The notes beneath the pieces were generated by a model. The model did not search any database and was not told the DNA's origin. It saw nothing but the letters and a program-made list of their open reading frames with translations. The translations under genes and the position numbers were made by a program. From assembly GCF_024721995.1 (NCBI RefSeq), contig NZ_JANQBC010000015.1:1-64000 (forward strand): a DNA stretch of 64,000 bases, in the 5' to 3' direction. Every line of letters starts with the position of its first letter. Positions within the stretch are counted from its first letter, which is position 1. Positions 15,742-23,963 of the stretch are shown piece after piece. The stretch is from Paenibacillus radicibacter (GTDB lineage Bacteria; Bacillota; Bacilli; Paenibacillales; NBRC-103111).

Positions 15742-17081
15742 GTAACGCACCCATGCTTACCGAACGTATGAAGCTCACACTCAATTATGATGAACTGACG
15801 AACTGCATGCGCTGCGGTTTCTGCCAAGCAGCTTGTCCAACATTCCAAGAAACAGGCTATGAAGCAGCCTCGCCGCGTGGACGGATTGCGCTCATGAAGG
15901 CAGTTGTCGATGGGGTAATGGAGCCAGATAAGATGTTCCAAGAGCAGATGGATCTATGCTTAGGCTGTCGCGCTTGTGAGCCTGTATGTCCTGCTGATGT
16001 GAAGTATGGACATTTGTTAGAACAGACGCGTGACGCGATTGAATCGACTGTTGCTGAGCATAGAGTGTGGGTCAAAGCTTTGCGCTCTACGATGCTCAAG
16101 CACACATTCCCACACCAGAATCGAATGCGAATTCTAGGTGGTGGGATGAAGTTGTATCAGAAGTCGGGTCTGCGCTGGCTTGCTCGTAAATCCGGTGTTC
16201 TGAAAATTTTGCCGAATCACATGCAGCAATTGGAGAAGGTGATGCCGGAGGCTTCAACGAAAGGTGTAATCGAGCATCTCGGTACATTTTTCCCGGCAAA
16301 AGGCAACCGAATCGGTACAGTCGCGATGTTCCGTGGCTGTATCATGGATGTAATGTTTACGAAGACGAATATCAATACGGTGAAGCTGCTTGCTGAAGGG
16401 GGCTTTGACGTTGTTATTCCTGAGACGCAGAACTGCTGTGGGGCGCTTCATGCGCATAGTGGTGAGATGGATTTAGCAAAAGATTTAGCTCGCAAGAATG
16501 TCCGTGCGTTTGAAGCCGCAGAAGTAGATTATATTGTGTCCAATGCAGGCGGGTGCGGTGCACTTCTTGTTGAATACGATCACTTGCTACACGATGAGCC
16601 GGCGTATGCGGAGGCAGCGAAACATTTTGCAGAGAGAGTTCGTGATGTGAGTCAGCTTCTTCTTGAAAAAGGGAACTTGCCTACTATCAAGACTTTAGTA
16701 GGTGAATCCAGTAGTGAATCCAGTAAGCCTTTGACAGTCACATATCAGAATTCCTGTCATTTGAAAAATGTAATGAAAGCAGGCAATGCGCCGCGTCACT
16801 TGATCGCTAGAGTTGCGGATGTGAATTTTGTGGAGATGACAGGGGCAGATAATTGTTGTGGATCAGGTGGAATATACAATCTCGTTCAACCAGACATGTC
16901 GATGCAAGTGCTTGATCACAAGATGGAGCATGCGAAAGAGACGAATGCACACTTGGTGCTGACGAGTAATCCAGGATGTTTGTTACAAATGAAATTGGGC
17001 ATTGAAAGAGAGCAGTTGACGCATCAAATGCAGGCTGTACATGTCGTGGATTTCTTGGCAGAACGTATTCTGAAATCATAA
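15738..17081 (+). CDS. glcF: Iron-sulfur subunit GlcF of glycolate / lactate oxidase
   Basis: 447 residues. Two 4Fe-4S ferredoxin motifs near the N-terminus (CMRCGFCQAACP and CLGCRACEPVCP) precede two CCG domains (QNCCGALH and DNCCGSGG), the standard GlcF/LutA-type layout that takes electrons from the flavoprotein to the quinone pool. Start overlaps the glcD stop by 4 bp, so translation is coupled. A weak hairpin (CCTATT/AATAGG, about 17112-17140) follows the stop. Confidence 0.92.
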   Translation: MSNAPMLTERMKLTLNYDELTNCMRCGFCQAACPTFQETGYEAASPRGRIALMKAVVDGVMEPDKMFQEQMDLCLGCRACEPVCPADVKYGHLLEQTRDAIESTVAEHRVWVKALRSTMLKHTFPHQNRMRILGGGMKLYQKSGLRWLARKSGVLKILPNHMQQLEKVMPEASTKGVIEHLGTFFPAKGNRIGTVAMFRGCIMDVMFTKTNINTVKLLAEGGFDVVIPETQNCCGALHAHSGEMDLAKDLARKNVRAFEAAEVDYIVSNAGGCGALLVEYDHLLHDEPAYAEAAKHFAERVRDVSQLLLEKGNLPTIKTLVGESSSESSKPLTVTYQNSCHLKNVMKAGNAPRHLIARVADVNFVEMTGADNCCGSGGIYNLVQPDMSMQVLDHKMEHAKETNAHLVLTSNPGCLLQMKLGIEREQLTHQMQAVHVVDFLAERILKS

Positions 17082-17232
17082 ATTATAGTAGTTTAATAGA
17101 TAGAAACAGGCCTATTTTTCTACAAGGAGAATAGGTCTTCTTGCAATGTTCATAGACAAGGGTTTTATTTCATACCCTTTAGCGTGTAAAATATACATAT
17201 AACGAATTAATTTTGAATTGAGGAAGATCACC

Positions 17233-17802
17233 ATGACATTGCAACTAGAGAAAAAAGTAGATATTTCCGAATGGGCCCAAATTAACAAAGACAAAATTGG
17301 CAAAGGTATTAAAAAGCCTCGATTTCGCAAACCAAAGGAATGGTCAATCCAGAATCGTATTCTGATGTCCGTGATGATGGTGGAAGATGTGAAGCTCTCC
17401 GAGCTTGCCAGTGAACTGAATGTGGCGAACCGCACCGTGGCGGCATGGATTTATCAAGGGGTAAAACCGACAGAGGAGTATCGGGCGAAAATTTCTTTCA
17501 AATTCGGTATTCCGCAATCCGTTCTTTTCTATGACGATCAACAATACAACAATGTGGAAAAAATAACAGAAAAGAAGTTTTACAAACGTGTTTTTCTAGG
17601 AATGAAAATTAATCGAATTCTAACAGGTTTGTTCGCGGTGCACGACATATCGCCAGCCGAATTCAGTAGAGTTAAGGGATTAAATCCCGCTACGACTCGC
17701 AAGTATATGCATAGCGGTGAGTTGCCGTCGGATGCGTATAAGAAGGTGTTTAGTAATCATTTTGGGCTGCCGGAAGATATACTTTTTTACGAAAGTGTGT
17801 AG
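17233..17802 (+). CDS. Hypothetical protein with two tandem helix-turn-helix-like repeats
   Basis: 189 residues; I do not recognise the family. The protein is an internal duplication. The first half (VKLSELASELNVANRTVAAWI...FGIPQSVLFYD) and the second half (HDISPAEFSRVKG...FGLPEDILFYE) share the same helical pattern and the same FGxPxxxLFY ending. Each half resembles an XRE-type helix-turn-helix, so DNA binding is plausible. The N-terminus is basic. The ATG at 17233 follows GAGGAAG; an upstream TTG is less likely. It sits alone between glcF and a palindromic repeat element. Confidence 0.7.
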   Translation: MTLQLEKKVDISEWAQINKDKIGKGIKKPRFRKPKEWSIQNRILMSVMMVEDVKLSELASELNVANRTVAAWIYQGVKPTEEYRAKISFKFGIPQSVLFYDDQQYNNVEKITEKKFYKRVFLGMKINRILTGLFAVHDISPAEFSRVKGLNPATTRKYMHSGELPSDAYKKVFSNHFGLPEDILFYESV

Positions 17803-17824
17803 GGAAAAGATCAAGAGAATGATG

Positions 17825-17955
17825 GGGGACTGCGGGTGGTGATATCCTTACGTGCACTCTCGAAAACGTATTCCCTATTATTAGGATGCAAAGGTTGGAA
17901 TACGTTTTCAAAGGCGCACCGCTATCGCTCTCCAGGACATCACCACCCTTCGTCC
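17825..17955 (+). repeat. Dispersed palindromic element, copy A
   Basis: Outer arms 17825-17847 and 17933-17955 pair (GGGAC, GGGTGGTGAT, TCCT against AGGA, ATCACCACCC, GTCCC). Inner arms GAAAACGTATTCC (17861-17873) and GGAATACGTTTTC (17896-17908) pair perfectly. The 3' core AAAGGCGCACCG...CTCCAG is shared with four other copies in the window, while the arms are unique to this copy. The element lies in a 444 bp non-coding stretch (17803-18246) that also holds a terminator and the sigY promoter. Confidence 0.85.
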
Positions 17956-18053
17956 CTCTTCCCTCGAAGCATTTTTGCCCTCCACCCTTTGGGGGAGAGG
18001 CAGAAAGATGATTTAGCCGCTTTTACTGGCTAAATAGGAACAACGAAATACAT

Positions 18054-18093
18054 AAGGAATTCATGCCACTTTAGGGGTATGGGTTCCTTTTTT
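18054..18093 (+). terminator. Intrinsic terminator upstream of sigY
   Basis: AAGGAATTCATGCC pairs imperfectly with GGTATGGGTTCC, followed by TTTTTT. It would stop read-through into the sigY operon. Confidence 0.7.
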
Positions 18094-18156
18094 CATAGAT
18101 AGAGACAACATTTAATAAGTGCTAGAAAAAAACGCGATAATATTTATGAATCCAAA

Positions 18157-18182
18157 TGAACTTTTGGGTGGGGGTAATCGTA
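18157..18182 (+). promoter_or_regulatory. Candidate SigY-dependent autoregulatory promoter
   Basis: TGAACT (18157-18162), a 16 bp spacer, then CGTA (18179-18182). This is an ECF-type AAC/CGT promoter resembling the B. subtilis SigY autoregulatory promoter (TGAAC / CGTC as I remember it), placed about 65 bp before the sigY start. Confidence 0.6.
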
Positions 18183-18246
18183 CTATGTGTGATTTGCAAA
18201 TCAAAGACAAGTTAGAAACATGTCAAGATGGGAGGGGCAGGCAGCA

Positions 18247-18771
18247 GTGGATGAACAACAACGAATTGAGCTCGCCAAACGTGGTGACGACCAAGCATTG
18301 GCTCAATTGCTGCACGAGCACTATACCTTTTTGACTAAATATTTAATCAAGGTAACGATGAATCCTACGCTTGCAGAAGATCTTGTACAAGATACGATGC
18401 TGAGGTGTATAGAGAAAATATCACTTTATAATGGCACTTCTAAATTCTCTTCTTGGATGATTACAATTGCGACTCGTCTTTATATGGATCTGATGCGTAG
18501 GCGAAAGGTTGAGCAGCGATGGCAGGAGCAAGAACAAGCGCTTCGACAGATTCAGTGGCATATGCAGCAGCACCAAGAAGTATGGACGGACACAATCGAA
18601 GCACTCTCCAAGATGCGTTATGAAATGCGCCTACCCATCTTACTCAAGCATTACTATGGATACGCGTATGACGAAATTGCGGAGATGATGGATATTCACG
18701 TAGGTACGGTGAAATCGAGGATTCACAATGGAATACAACAGTTACGAAAGGAGCTTACAACGGATGCGTAA
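18247..18771 (+). CDS. sigY: ECF RNA polymerase sigma factor SigY
   Basis: About 174 residues. Sigma region 2 spans HYTFLTKYLIKVTMNPTLAEDLVQDTMLRC and KFSSWMITIATRLYMDLMRRRK. Region 4 has LLKHYYGYAYDEIAEMMDIHVGTVKSRIH. The naming rests on the downstream genes, which match the B. subtilis sigY-yxlCDEFG order exactly. Start: GTG at 18247 after GGAGGGGCAGG; an ATG at 18220 is in frame but lacks a ribosome site. SigY directs its own operon in B. subtilis, and an ECF-like promoter is visible upstream. It overlaps yxlC by 8 bp. Confidence 0.88.
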   Translation: MDEQQRIELAKRGDDQALAQLLHEHYTFLTKYLIKVTMNPTLAEDLVQDTMLRCIEKISLYNGTSKFSSWMITIATRLYMDLMRRRKVEQRWQEQEQALRQIQWHMQQHQEVWTDTIEALSKMRYEMRLPILLKHYYGYAYDEIAEMMDIHVGTVKSRIHNGIQQLRKELTTDA

Positions 18772-19159
18772 GAATAAACGCTTGGAGCATAAAGATTCAA
18801 TTGAGAAACTGCCATCAGAAGATAAGATGAGTGAGGACGATCAAGTTCTGATTGATCAACTTATGCAGGGATTTGAACAAATGGATCAAGCGATTCCGCT
18901 GGGTAATCCTCCACAAGTAGAGCATCTAAGGCAAATAGTTGTGGAGCAAAAGCGTGTCATTCGTAGTCGTAATCTGTTTGAACTTCTGATGTTCGTTCTG
19001 CTGGCGTTCGCTATTATTGGCGGTAACACTTTCCTTGTTATGACGGATTTAACTGTATTCGGCATGGTTCAAATAGTTACGCTTATTTCTGCTATTGCTT
19101 TTCTATTCATATCCCAATTACGAGCTAAGAAGAAAGGGGATGTACGCCATGTTAAATGA
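18764..19159 (+). CDS. yxlC: YxlC-like membrane anti-sigma factor
   Basis: About 131 residues: a charged cytoplasmic N-terminal half and two transmembrane helices (FELLMFVLLAFAIIGG and a second near VQIVTLISAIAFLFI). In B. subtilis, YxlC together with YxlD inhibits SigY. The ATG at 18764 follows AAAGGAG; an upstream in-frame ATG at 18728 lies deep in sigY without a site. It overlaps sigY by 8 bp and yxlD by 11 bp, as expected for a co-translated sigma/anti-sigma pair. Identification is by size, topology and position. Confidence 0.8.
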   Translation: MRKNKRLEHKDSIEKLPSEDKMSEDDQVLIDQLMQGFEQMDQAIPLGNPPQVEHLRQIVVEQKRVIRSRNLFELLMFVLLAFAIIGGNTFLVMTDLTVFGMVQIVTLISAIAFLFISQLRAKKKGDVRHVK

Positions 19160-19379
19160 AGATGTCCAATCTATTCCGGTAGGGGTTATCGTGATCGTGG
19201 TCATCCTCTTGCTATCACAGAGTATTTGGCTATTTACAGATGCGCGTAAGCGTGCAAATAATCGTTGGTTCTGGGGAGTGTGGGGACTGATCAATTTCCC
19301 GCTTCCGATGCTGATGTATGCCTTGTTTTGCATTTATTTACCGAAGAAAAGATCAGAACGTAAGGACCATTTATCATAA
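19149..19379 (+). CDS. yxlD: YxlD-like small membrane protein (SigY regulation)
   Basis: 76 residues with two transmembrane helices (VGVIVIVVILLLSQSIWLF and WGLINFPLPMLMYALFCIY) joined by TDARKRANNRWFWG. Its B. subtilis counterpart acts with YxlC as negative regulator of SigY. The ATG at 19149 sits about 9 bases after AAAGGGG; another in-frame ATG at 19140 is too close to the site. It overlaps the yxlC end by 11 bp. Confidence 0.78.
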   Translation: MLNEDVQSIPVGVIVIVVILLLSQSIWLFTDARKRANNRWFWGVWGLINFPLPMLMYALFCIYLPKKRSERKDHLS

Positions 19380-19403
19380 TTATTTTTGAAAAAGAAAGAA
19401 GGG

Positions 19404-19613
19404 ATGTATGTGCATTTCTCCATCGATGAAGTGAATTGGAATGTGATAGCGCCGCTTGTTGTTCTATCGCTTATCTTACTCTTTACAGCCCTAATCTCTT
19501 TGTATAAGGCGGAAGAAACCAAAGGTCCCAAATGGATGTGGGTACTGATTATCATATTTATGCAAATGATCGGCCCTATTGTTTATTTTGTGATAGGAAG
19601 GAAAGATCGATGA
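19404..19613 (+). CDS. yxlE: YxlE-like small membrane protein (PLDc_N type)
   Basis: About 69 residues, two hydrophobic segments (IAPLVVLSLILLFTALISLY and MWVLIIIFMQMIGPIVYFVIG) and a C-terminal GRKDR, the PLDc_N small-protein pattern. Such proteins often accompany ABC exporters. The start is uncertain: ATG 19404 touches the AAGAAGGG site, and GTG 19410 has better spacing. It overlaps yxlF by 4 bp (ATGA). Confidence 0.75.
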   Translation: MYVHFSIDEVNWNVIAPLVVLSLILLFTALISLYKAEETKGPKWMWVLIIIFMQMIGPIVYFVIGRKDR

Positions 19614-20530
19614 CACAACTACTTCAGGTTGAACGTTTATCAAAACGGTATAAGGATCATCATGCGGTTCGTGATATTAGCTTTACGCTTACAGAAGGAA
19701 GCTGTGTCGCCCTACTCGGACCGAACGGAGCAGGGAAGACGACAACGATTAACATGCTTACAGGCTTGCTCGAGCCGACATCAGGAAATATTCATTTGAT
19801 CCATCAGGGCAAAAAAGTGGAGGATCGTAGACCTTATCTGGGGTATTTACCGCAAATGCCCGTATTTTATCCGTGGATGACAGGCAAGGAGTTTGTGCAA
19901 TATGCAGGTGAATTGTCTGGGCTATCGCGTATGGAGTCGGTTCGTCGGGCGGATATTTGGCTGGAGACTGTAGGACTTCAAGATGCAGGGAAGCGAAGAA
20001 TTGGTGGCTATTCAGGAGGTATGAAGCAGCGGCTAGGGTTCGCCCAAGCCCTCATTCATAAGCCCAAGCTGCTAATTCTAGATGAGCCCGTCTCAGCACT
20101 TGATCCTGTTGGTCGAAGAGAGGTGCTTCAATTACTGAAGCAGATTCAATCGGAGACGACAATCCTGTTCTCAACACATGTTCTGCACGATGCAGAAGAA
20201 ATTTGTGATGAGATCATGATGATTAGGCGCGGTGAAATTGCAGTGAAAGGTAGTCTAGCAGATATCCGAGCGCAGTATGGTGAACCTGTTCTTCATATTG
20301 AGTTAGAGAGTGAGCAACAAGCTCAAGAATGGTTGAATGAACTGAAGCGTAAGCCATTTATCCAGAATGCCGAGCGGAATAAATACACGCTGCGACTACA
20401 AGTATCGGATCTAGCTGAAGCACAGCGTGCCATACTTGTGGATGCTATGAGTCGTCAGTTGTTCATCAAGCGATTAGAAGCTGGGCAAAGCACGCTGGAA
20501 GACTTGTTCATGAAGGTGGTGCAGGAATGA
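19610..20530 (+). CDS. yxlF: ABC transporter ATP-binding protein YxlF
   Basis: 306 residues. Walker A GPNGAGKTTT, Q-loop region GYLPQMPVF, signature YSGGMKQR, Walker B LLILDEP and the switch His in STHVLHDAEE are all present, so the ATPase should be active. The C-terminal extension of about 90 residues is typical of ABC-2 exporters. It pairs with YxlG. Start ATG 19610 follows GGAAGGAAAG and overlaps yxlE by 4 bp. The exported compound is unknown; a link to toxic peptides or envelope stress is only inferred from the SigY context. Confidence 0.9.
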   Translation: MTQLLQVERLSKRYKDHHAVRDISFTLTEGSCVALLGPNGAGKTTTINMLTGLLEPTSGNIHLIHQGKKVEDRRPYLGYLPQMPVFYPWMTGKEFVQYAGELSGLSRMESVRRADIWLETVGLQDAGKRRIGGYSGGMKQRLGFAQALIHKPKLLILDEPVSALDPVGRREVLQLLKQIQSETTILFSTHVLHDAEEICDEIMMIRRGEIAVKGSLADIRAQYGEPVLHIELESEQQAQEWLNELKRKPFIQNAERNKYTLRLQVSDLAEAQRAILVDAMSRQLFIKRLEAGQSTLEDLFMKVVQE

Positions 20531-21306
20531 GGCAGTTTACTCTATTTTATCGAAAAGAAATGCTAGAGATGGTGCGGAGTTATAAATGGGTATGGGTACC
20601 CGTAGCCTTCATGCTCCTTGGTGTGATGCAGCCGGTTACTTCGTACTACATGCCGGAAATATTGAAACATGCAGGGAACATGCCTCAAGGAACGATCATC
20701 ACAATCCCAACACCATCAAGTGGAGAGGTGCTCGCGCAAACCATCAACCAATACGGGACGATTGGCGTTCTAGTGTTGGTACTTGCCATGATGGGCATGA
20801 TCGCAAGTGAGATGCGGAGCGGGGTCGGTTCGATGATTTTTGCCAAACCCATCTCAATGACCACTTATATGAGTGCCAAGTGGGCGAGTATGATGACTCT
20901 GACTACTGTTTCATTTCTCCTAGGTTACGCAGGTGCTTGGTACTATACGGTTCAGTTATTTGGTAATGTCGATGTGAACGCAGCCATTCAAGCCGGTTTT
21001 ATCTACTTACTTTGGTTATTATGTATTTGCTCGATAGTGTTATTCGTAAGTGCGTGGTTGCCGCATGCGGCAGGTGTTGCATTTGTTTCGCTTATTGTGA
21101 TTGTACTCTTATCGACTGCATCAAGTCTGATGTCGGGGATGTTCCCATGGAATCCGAGTCAGCTTGGGGTTATCGCATCTAGTTTATTAGTGAGTGGGGA
21201 GATCGGGCAATTTCCTATAGCCTCAATCATATCGGCAACTCTAGTGGTTATGGTACTTTGTTGGTTCGTTTCTATTCCGATTATGAGAAAACAGCGAGTA
21301 GCATAG
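20527..21306 (+). CDS. yxlG: ABC-2 type permease YxlG
   Basis: 259 residues with about six transmembrane segments, including an N-terminal helix after a basic start (YRKEMLEMVRSYKWVWVPV) and MRSGVGSMIFAKPISMTTYM, a pattern of ABC-2 permeases (fixed-order pairing with YxlF). It overlaps yxlF by 4 bp and is the last gene of the SigY operon; a terminator follows. Confidence 0.88.
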   Translation: MRQFTLFYRKEMLEMVRSYKWVWVPVAFMLLGVMQPVTSYYMPEILKHAGNMPQGTIITIPTPSSGEVLAQTINQYGTIGVLVLVLAMMGMIASEMRSGVGSMIFAKPISMTTYMSAKWASMMTLTTVSFLLGYAGAWYYTVQLFGNVDVNAAIQAGFIYLLWLLCICSIVLFVSAWLPHAAGVAFVSLIVIVLLSTASSLMSGMFPWNPSQLGVIASSLLVSGEIGQFPIASIISATLVVMVLCWFVSIPIMRKQRVA

Positions 21307-21346
21307 AGTAGAGTGAAACATTTCAGTTTGCATGTAGATGAGAAAC

Positions 21347-21374
21347 AGCTCGGCATCTTGCCGGGCTTTTCTCT
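21347..21374 (+). terminator. Terminator of the sigY operon
   Basis: AGCTCGGC and GCCGGGCT form a short GC-rich stem with a small loop, followed by TTTTCT. Confidence 0.8.
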
Positions 21375-21557
21375 TGTTCGATAGGGGATAACATGCGATT
21401 ATCGCGCAGTTGTTGTACTACTTTTTATATAAAATATTGAAGGTAACTACTCCCAATGTGATGCAATTCACATTTTGAAATGAAGATTATGTTTATAGTG
21501 GTAGGGGCAATTTTTATAGAGATAGATAGATGACGAAGGGAGTCCTGGAGCTAAAAC

Positions 21558-22259
21558 ATGTCGATCATAATTTCGAATCGTGAAGTCGCAAACAACGTGT
21601 ATGTTTTGACGGTAGAAGGTGATTATCAAGGAGCAATTGGGCAATTCTATATACTGCGGGCTTGGGGGAATTACCCTGTACTCTCGCGTCCTATTAGTAT
21701 TCACAATATTGAAGAGGGCAAGATTCAGTTTCTGTACAAGGTGTTCGGAGAAGGAACTCAGATGATCTCGAAGCTTCGAGCAGGTGATGAGATTGGGCTG
21801 GAAGGACCTTTTGGAAACGGTTTCCCACATATAGAAGGTAAGGTTGCCATGATTGGTGGAGGCATCGGAGTTGCGCCGTTTTATTACGCAGCAAAGCAAA
21901 TGCCTTGGGCAGACGTGTATTTAGGTTTTGGACAAGAAGCGTATCTTGTAGATGAATATGAGAAAGTTGCGGCAAATGTCGTGACAAATGTAGGTGGCAG
22001 AGTACTCGACGATCTAGATGTCGATGCATACGATGCCATCTTTGTATGTGGACCGCATGGTATGATGCATGCCACATACGAGAAAGCGAAGAATAACAAA
22101 GCAGATGTCTACGTTTCGATGGAAAAAAGAATGGCTTGCGGCGTTGGTGCTTGCCTGGTGTGTAGTGTTATTTGCCAAGAAAAAAACAAACGCGCATGCG
22201 TAGATGGACCGGTATTCTTAGCGACGGAGGTGAATTTCGATGCAGAAAATGGCTTGTAA
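21558..22259 (+). CDS. pyrK: Dihydroorotate dehydrogenase electron-transfer subunit PyrK
   Basis: 233 residues. An FAD-binding ferredoxin-reductase fold (SRPISIHNI, then [10 protein letters not shown]), a nucleotide-binding segment ([20 protein letters not shown]) and a C-terminal 2Fe-2S motif ([13 protein letters not shown]...RACVDGPVF) match PyrK, which passes electrons from PyrD to NAD+. It overlaps pyrD by 20 bp. Unlike the long pyrimidine operon of B. subtilis, here pyrK-pyrD stand alone. The ribosome site is modest (GGAG). Confidence 0.9.
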   Translation: MSIIISNREVANNVYVLTVEGDYQGAIGQFYILRAWGNYPVLSRPISIHNIEEGKIQFLYKVFGEGTQMISKLRAGDEIGLEGPFGNGFPHIEGKVAMIGGGIGVAPFYYAAKQMPWADVYLGFGQEAYLVDEYEKVAANVVTNVGGRVLDDLDVDAYDAIFVCGPHGMMHATYEKAKNNKADVYVSMEKRMACGVGACLVCSVICQEKNKRACVDGPVFLATEVNFDAENGL

Positions 22260-23172
22260 AATCGCGGGTGTCGAGTTTAAGAATCCTGTCGTGATGGCAT
22301 CGGGAACGTTCGGCTTTGGACAAGATTATGCGAAGTTGTACGATATTAATCAGCTAGGTGGTATCTCAGGTAAGGGGCTGACGCTAGAAGCTAGACCAGG
22401 TAACCGCGGGATTCGTGTATGGGAGACGCCATCTGGTATGATGAACAGCGTTGGTCTTGAAAATCCCGGCGTGGAGGCATTTCTAGAGAAGGAAATGGCT
22501 TACTGGGAAACAATCGAACCTGCGAAGATCGTGAACCTTGGTGGAGGAAGTATAGAGGATTATGTAGAGGGTGCTCGCTTAATTACGGAAGATACTCTTG
22601 CACGTCAGCAAGCGGGTCGTGTTGGCGTCGATATGATCGAACTGAACATCTCCTGTCCGAACGTGAGACAAGGCGGAATCGCTTATGGCATTCAGACCGA
22701 GACGGCGAGAGAAGTGGTGCGTGAAGTTCGTAAAGCAACAACCTTACCACTAGCGGTGAAGCTATCCCCGAATGCTGAGAATATCGTCGCGATGGCGGCG
22801 ATGTGTGAAGAAGAGGGTGCGGATGCAGTATCTCTGATTAATACGTTCTCTGCACTGAAGATTGATATTTGTAAGCGCAAGAGTGTGTTTGATAATGTGT
22901 ATGCGGGTTTATCGGGTCCTGCGATCAACCCGATTGCGCTGCGCATGGTGCACCAAGTAGCGAAGCAAGTGACGATCCCTGTAATGGGAATGGGCGGAAT
23001 CGCGAGCGCAGAAGATGCAATCGAGTTCATCATGGCGGGTTCCACTGTTGTGCAGATCGGGACTTATAATTTCATGAATCTACGTGCGGGTGAAGATATT
23101 GTTGCTGGTATTGAAGCATTCATGGATCGCGAGGGTATCAAGTCTTTGGACGAGATTCGTGGCATTATTTAA
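22240..23172 (+). CDS. pyrD: Dihydroorotate dehydrogenase catalytic subunit (class 1B)
   Basis: 310 residues, FMN TIM barrel. Conserved segments: [36 protein letters not shown] with catalytic Cys (class 1B), [22 protein letters not shown] and [15 protein letters not shown] with the phosphate-site [10 protein letters not shown]. Makes orotate in pyrimidine synthesis. GGAGGTGAATTTCG precedes the ATG inside pyrK; the overlap suggests coupled synthesis of the complex. A strong terminator follows. Confidence 0.94.
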   Translation: MQKMACKIAGVEFKNPVVMASGTFGFGQDYAKLYDINQLGGISGKGLTLEARPGNRGIRVWETPSGMMNSVGLENPGVEAFLEKEMAYWETIEPAKIVNLGGGSIEDYVEGARLITEDTLARQQAGRVGVDMIELNISCPNVRQGGIAYGIQTETAREVVREVRKATTLPLAVKLSPNAENIVAMAAMCEEEGADAVSLINTFSALKIDICKRKSVFDNVYAGLSGPAINPIALRMVHQVAKQVTIPVMGMGGIASAEDAIEFIMAGSTVVQIGTYNFMNLRAGEDIVAGIEAFMDREGIKSLDEIRGII

Positions 23173-23197
23173 ATCGTATATAGATATAAGAATGAGA

Positions 23198-23226
23198 AAC
23201 ACCTGCTTAAGGGCAGGTGTTTTTTG
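23198..23226 (+). terminator. Terminator after pyrD
   Basis: AACACCTGC and GCAGGTGTT form a perfect stem followed by TTTTT. Confidence 0.9.
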
Positions 23227-23278
23227 TGCTATTTTTCAACCATGATAAGTCACTACCATTCTTACTCAACGATCATTC

Positions 23279-23752
23279 TTATTCCACTGTCAATTGAAAC
23301 TTCTGCCTGCTACCGCCTTCGGGACCATTTGGGATCGGTTCGTCTATTGGTAGGAAGCCGAATTTTTGATATAAACGTCTTGCAGGTTGCCCATCTGGAA
23401 TATCCTCGCCAAACGTTATAACGGTTACTTCGGCTGGAGGAGAGATAAGCTGCATGACATGATCCATCAATGCGGTTGCGACTCCAGTTTTCTTTGCTTG
23501 TGATGAGACAGCTAACCATCCAATCTTAAAGGTTGGAGCATGGGCAGTATTGAATAGCATCGCACCAAGTAGTGGTGATCCGGGTAGTCCGTCTTTTTCC
23601 CTTATACAATAAGCTCGGTTCAAAGAAATGTTCTTCTCTAATACTTGAATAAACTTTGGATCATCTACCATCGGTCCGAACAGATATTCAACTTCAGCCG
23701 CTAACTCTAGCCATGCTTTCAAATCATCAAGTGTTGCTTGTTCAACTCTCAT
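23279..23752 (-). CDS. GNAT-family N-acetyltransferase
   Basis: 157 residues from ATG 23752 (MRVEQATLDDLKAW), preceded by GGAG. The acetyl-CoA region is IGWLAVSSQAKKTGVATALMDHVM, and the C-terminal RRLYQKFGFLP is typical of GNATs. The substrate is unknown. It is monocistronic and convergent with pyrD. Confidence 0.82.
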   Translation of the reverse strand: MRVEQATLDDLKAWLELAAEVEYLFGPMVDDPKFIQVLEKNISLNRAYCIREKDGLPGSPLLGAMLFNTAHAPTFKIGWLAVSSQAKKTGVATALMDHVMQLISPPAEVTVITFGEDIPDGQPARRLYQKFGFLPIDEPIPNGPEGGSRQKFQLTVE

Positions 23753-23924
23753 ATGTAGGACTCCAATCTTGTAATTTCTGTTGTAAAACAGCAATTTCGC
23801 AATTTCGCTATAACGCTAGGTAATCATACCATACGAAGAAAAGATGAAATCATAATTTTTTCCACTTTTTATCATAGGAAAATCAACTCTCACCGCGTCG
23901 GTTTACGGCTAGAATAAGTTTTAA

Positions 23925-23938
23925 TGAAAGCGCTACCT
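23925..23938 (+). promoter_or_regulatory. CcpA cre box before the sugar ABC operon
   Basis: TGAAAGCGCTACCT fits the cre consensus. It lies 25 bp before the start codon of the ATP-binding subunit, so carbon catabolite repression of this importer is likely. Confidence 0.75.
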
Positions 23939-23963
23939 TACGGAAGTGAACGGAGGAAATGAG

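Noticed and set aside
18728-18763. Upstream ATG start for yxlC
   Set aside because: It lies inside sigY without a ribosome site; the ATG at 18764 follows AAAGGAG.
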